This document shows, one piece after another, positions 61,234 to 64,000 of a stretch of 64,000 bases of DNA; position 1 is the stretch's first letter; every line of letters begins with the position of its first letter. Below the pieces are notes generated by a model. The model saw only the letters and a program-made list of their open reading frames with translations. It made no database searches and had not been told where the DNA came from. The DNA is taken from positions 1 to 64,000 of the forward strand of contig JBBECD010000199.1 of the NCBI GenBank assembly GCA_040881995.1, given 5' to 3'. The position numbers and the translations under genes are program-made. This DNA comes from JAQCEJ01 sp040881995 (GTDB taxonomy: Bacteria; Planctomycetota; Planctomycetia; Planctomycetales; Planctomycetaceae).

Positions 61234-64000
61234 TTACGGAGTTTCCGTCGAATACCACGGAGTCAGCGACCAGAACTCGGCGTTCTGATAGCCCCAGATC
61301 GGTTGCGCCGGGATGCCGCGGATGTTCTTGCGATAGAGGAAAAACTCGTCGGTTTCCCAAAGTGGAATGACGACCGCTTCGTTCTGCAGATGCTCGTGCA
61401 AGCGATGCATCCAGCGAATCGCCGTCTTGAAGTCGGCGGCGTTTTCGAGTTCGACGAGTTCCTGACGGAGCCAGTCGGGGAGAAAAGCGAGCGACGCCAC
61501 GCTGGCATGCGGCTGCTGGCAGATCAAAGGCCAGAGATCCATAATGGGGTCTTCGACGACCGCCGTGCGGTACGCGATATCCCACGGCGGGGAACCGTCG
61601 GGAGGGGCCGCGGTCAAGTCGACCTCCATGGGGAGCAGTTCGACCTGGATGCCCATCCGCGACCATTCGCGGGCGATTCGCTCCGCCGCGGCTCGCAAGG
61701 CGGCGTCGGGCTCGCACGCCATTTTCAGAACGGGCATGCCGTCGGGGAATTGCCGTTTCGCCGAGAACAACAGCGAAAGCGACATCGTCAGGTCGTAGGG
61801 GCGTTCTGAGATCAGCTTGCTGTAAGCGTCGTGCTGACTCGAAAACGGAGCCGAGATCAGTCGGCCCCACGTCGGTTCCGCGTTTTTGAGAATCGTTTCC
61901 TGCAGAATTTTCTCGCGATTGACGCCGTAAGCCAGCGCCCGGCGGACCTGCACGTTTTGCATCGGTTCGCTGCGCGGATGAAACTGAATGAGGTGCGTCA
62001 CCGGCAGGCCGTACTTGCCGACGGTGAAGCGATCGTCGTTTTGCAGAAAGGCGACGTCGGATTTGTCGAGACGGGCGATCATCGAAACCTCGCCGCGGAA
62101 CAGAGCCTGCATCATTTTTTGCGGCGTGGGGAATCGCTGCTCGGAAATTTCGGCGATGTGATATTCGAGTGCGCCATCCGGTTCGGGAATCGCCCGGCGG
62201 TAGAGCACGCGCTCGGCGGTCCGCTCCTGCAGAACGAAACGCTGACCGACGAGTTCGGCGGTCGGTTCACGTGTCGGAGCCGCGGAGGGATCGGCCGATG
62301 GCCCCGTCGTCTGAACGGTCGTTTGATTCCCGGCGAGAACGACGGACTGATCGGCGGACGGTTCGGCGGAGCGAGCGCCGGCTTGTTGAATCGGTGCGTT
62401 CGCCGTCGCTGCGAGCCGTTCGTCGCTGATCGAGCGGTTGAGCGTCACGGGGAAGCGAAACAGGGCTTCCGACTGGAACGGGATACGAGAAAAGTTGACC
62501 GAGAGTTCGTACGGAGTTTTCACCGTCACCGATTCGAGATAACTGGCCAGCCGTTCGTCGTAATCGGGAGAGCCGGGTTGAATGCGGCGTTCGAGTTCGT
62601 CGGCGACGTCGCTTGCGGAAATCGCGGGCAACGATTCTTCGGCGCGCCGGCCTCTGCGGAGCCAGAATTCGGTTTCGCGTCCGAGGTTGGTGGGATCCCA
62701 TCGTTCGAAATAGCGCGAGGCATATCGAGTTTGCTTCTGCACGGCGGTGACTTCGAACAGATCGACTTCCAGCAGCCGGCGATGCCGCTCCTGGACGATC
62801 GTCCGCCACGGAAACTGCGATTCGCCGTCGAACCGCCTGAGCACGCCCACTTCCAGACGTTGGCTGCGATTGACGATCTTGCGGAAGGCGCTGAGGAGTT
62901 GCGGTTCTTGCGGCCAGACGCGGCTGGCGCGGCGAACGAGTTCGGTCGCTTCGGCGTATCGGCCGGCGGAAAACGCGGTCTGGGCTTCGGCGACCAGTTG
63001 CGCCGCCTGCGACGACCATTCCGTCTCCCACCGTACGGCGACGGGGTGATCGGGAAACAAGTCTTTCAAGCGGCGGTGATAATGCCGCGCCCGCCGTTCG
63101 TCGGCATCGGCGCTGGCGGCCTGAATCAGATCCTCGGCTACCAGTCCGGCTTGCTCCGCGAGGCCGTTCGCCTGCGGATCGAGCCGATACGCTTCTTCCA
63201 ACAGAACCAAGGCGTTGACCGGGTCGTTGGCATTACGCTTGGCGATCGCCTCGGCGAGAATGAGCTTCGACTTGCGGTTCGTCAAACCGGGCCATTGCGG
63301 AGATTGTTTTTCGAGAACGTACAGCATTTCGAAGGCGGCGCCGAGTTTCTGTTCCTGGATCAGTTGATCGGCGCGGAGCAGCATCAGATCTTCGTGATAG
63401 ACGATCTCCTTAACGTAGCGAATGCGAATACGAACTTCCGGCTGTTCGCCGCCGTCGGTGAGCACGAGCGAGAGCATGTCGAGGTTGTGCCGCTCTTCCA
63501 GCATGATCTTGAGACGTTCGGATCGAAGATCCTTCAATTCTTGCGAGGCGGTCCGGCGATCGTCCTGACGCTGACGGCGCATGTCGCGGCGTTCTTCGGC
63601 GCTGAGGTCTTTATCGGCGAGTTCCTCGGCGTTTTTTATGACGGTTTTACGGAGTTCCAGATAACGGGCGGGTGTGAGTTTTTCGACTTGCTCGATGAGA
63701 ATCTTCTTCAGCGTTTGACCTTTGAGCAACTCGGTGAGATCGCGGCCGGACGATTTGTCGTTGTCGCTGTCGTTCTTAACGCCGCGCGCCGACCGAAATG
63801 CCTCCTTGCGGAAATGGTCGATGATCAACTCGGGGATGTCGAGCTGGCTTTCGGGGGGCGTCTGTTCGATCGTGGCGAGATCGGCGTTGTGAATTCGCCG
63901 AATGGTGTGCTGCTTCAGTTCGTCCGCGTCCATGTCCTCGTAAATGAGATTGCGATGGGGCAGGCCGTCGTCGAAGGAGAGTTCGTCCAACAGGGCGCGA
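61234..64000 (-). CDS. TPR protein with C-terminal solute-binding protein family 5 domain (5' end missing)
   Basis: At least 919 codons; the frame is open to the right window edge, so the start lies outside. The first 150 visible residues are highly charged and helical (LSAEERRDMRRQRQDDRRTA). Residues about 200-380 are TPR-like (ALVLLEEAYRLDPQANGLAE, RYAEATELVRRASRVWPQEP). The C-terminal 300 residues match the type 5 extracellular solute-binding fold of peptide/nickel ABC transporters (VQVRRALAYGVNREKILQET, then IPLWETDEFFLYRKNIRGIP). No ABC transporter genes are visible beside it. The TPR-SBP fusion suggests a repurposed binding domain. Confidence 0.85.
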   Translation of the reverse strand, partial: RALLDELSFDDGLPHRNLIYEDMDADELKQHTIRRIHNADLATIEQTPPESQLDIPELIIDHFRKEAFRSARGVKNDSDNDKSSGRDLTELLKGQTLKKILIEQVEKLTPARYLELRKTVIKNAEELADKDLSAEERRDMRRQRQDDRRTASQELKDLRSERLKIMLEERHNLDMLSLVLTDGGEQPEVRIRIRYVKEIVYHEDLMLLRADQLIQEQKLGAAFEMLYVLEKQSPQWPGLTNRKSKLILAEAIAKRNANDPVNALVLLEEAYRLDPQANGLAEQAGLVAEDLIQAASADADERRARHYHRRLKDLFPDHPVAVRWETEWSSQAAQLVAEAQTAFSAGRYAEATELVRRASRVWPQEPQLLSAFRKIVNRSQRLEVGVLRRFDGESQFPWRTIVQERHRRLLEVDLFEVTAVQKQTRYASRYFERWDPTNLGRETEFWLRRGRRAEESLPAISASDVADELERRIQPGSPDYDERLASYLESVTVKTPYELSVNFSRIPFQSEALFRFPVTLNRSISDERLAATANAPIQQAGARSAEPSADQSVVLAGNQTTVQTTGPSADPSAAPTREPTAELVGQRFVLQERTAERVLYRRAIPEPDGALEYHIAEISEQRFPTPQKMMQALFRGEVSMIARLDKSDVAFLQNDDRFTVGKYGLPVTHLIQFHPRSEPMQNVQVRRALAYGVNREKILQETILKNAEPTWGRLISAPFSSQHDAYSKLISERPYDLTMSLSLLFSAKRQFPDGMPVLKMACEPDAALRAAAERIAREWSRMGIQVELLPMEVDLTAAPPDGSPPWDIAYRTAVVEDPIMDLWPLICQQPHASVASLAFLPDWLRQELVELENAADFKTAIRWMHRLHEHLQNEAVVIPLWETDEFFLYRKNIRGIPAQPIWGYQNAEFWSLTPWYSTETP

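Overview
The window looks like chromosomal DNA of a planctomycete (Planctomycetota). The signs are a DUF1549/DUF1553 plus DUF1501 secreted protein pair, a PEP-CTERM protein, giant secreted TPR proteins, fairly high GC with long spurious antisense frames, and several families of short palindromic repeats scattered between genes. No rRNA, CRISPR array or prophage was seen.

Layout. (1) 127-17611, all on the minus strand: a nine-gene envelope cluster. In transcription order it encodes an 821-aa TPR protein, a 2441-aa TPR/beta-module giant, an ExbB/TolQ channel protein, two ExbD/TolR proteins, a small single-helix membrane protein, a DUF4159 membrane protein, a second TPR protein and a lipoprotein with an F5/8 type C domain. 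It reads as a planctomycete-type Tol/Exb energised system with very large periplasmic partners. (2) 18280-22930: DUF1501 and DUF1549/1553 secreted proteins, then a double HMA-like protein with a clear terminator. (3) 22963-31886: an M24 peptidase, a tightly overlapping operon of a TIM-barrel isomerase and two amidohydrolase-fold proteins, an HD-GYP protein, an NAD-dependent epimerase and an HpcH/HpaI aldolase. (4) 31982-40136: an inorganic-carbon operon, DabA (DUF2309), DabB (NuoL-like), a second NuoM-like subunit and a SulP transporter, joined by ATGA overlaps. (5) 40472-44930: an OmpR-type regulator and a histidine kinase separated by an opposite-strand PEP-CTERM gene, then GalE. The kinase is preceded by four tandem perfect Shine-Dalgarno repeats that also spell overlapping mini-ORFs.

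(6) 45868-50641 is the most striking region: a complete 4.77-kb IS1595-type mobile element with 26-bp perfect terminal inverted repeats and an 8-bp target duplication (TTTCAAAA). Besides the transposase it carries a methyltransferase fused to a nuclease-like domain, a small XRE regulator upstream of it with a leaderless start, two matching divergent promoters sharing an inverted-repeat operator, a class II tRNA-like gene with a UGG anticodon on a leucine-type scaffold, a winged-helix-like gene and three tiny genes. I read it as a transposon carrying a self-regulated restriction-modification-like system.

(7) 50762-64000: a two-subunit M16 peptidase pair, an M28/PDZ aminopeptidase, a wax-synthase-like acyltransferase, small membrane and hypothetical proteins, a cupin, an SDR whose catalytic Tyr is Phe, a secreted hypothetical protein, and a TPR/solute-binding protein that runs off the window edge. 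Three copies of a roughly 90-bp palindromic element lie here and show compensatory base changes.
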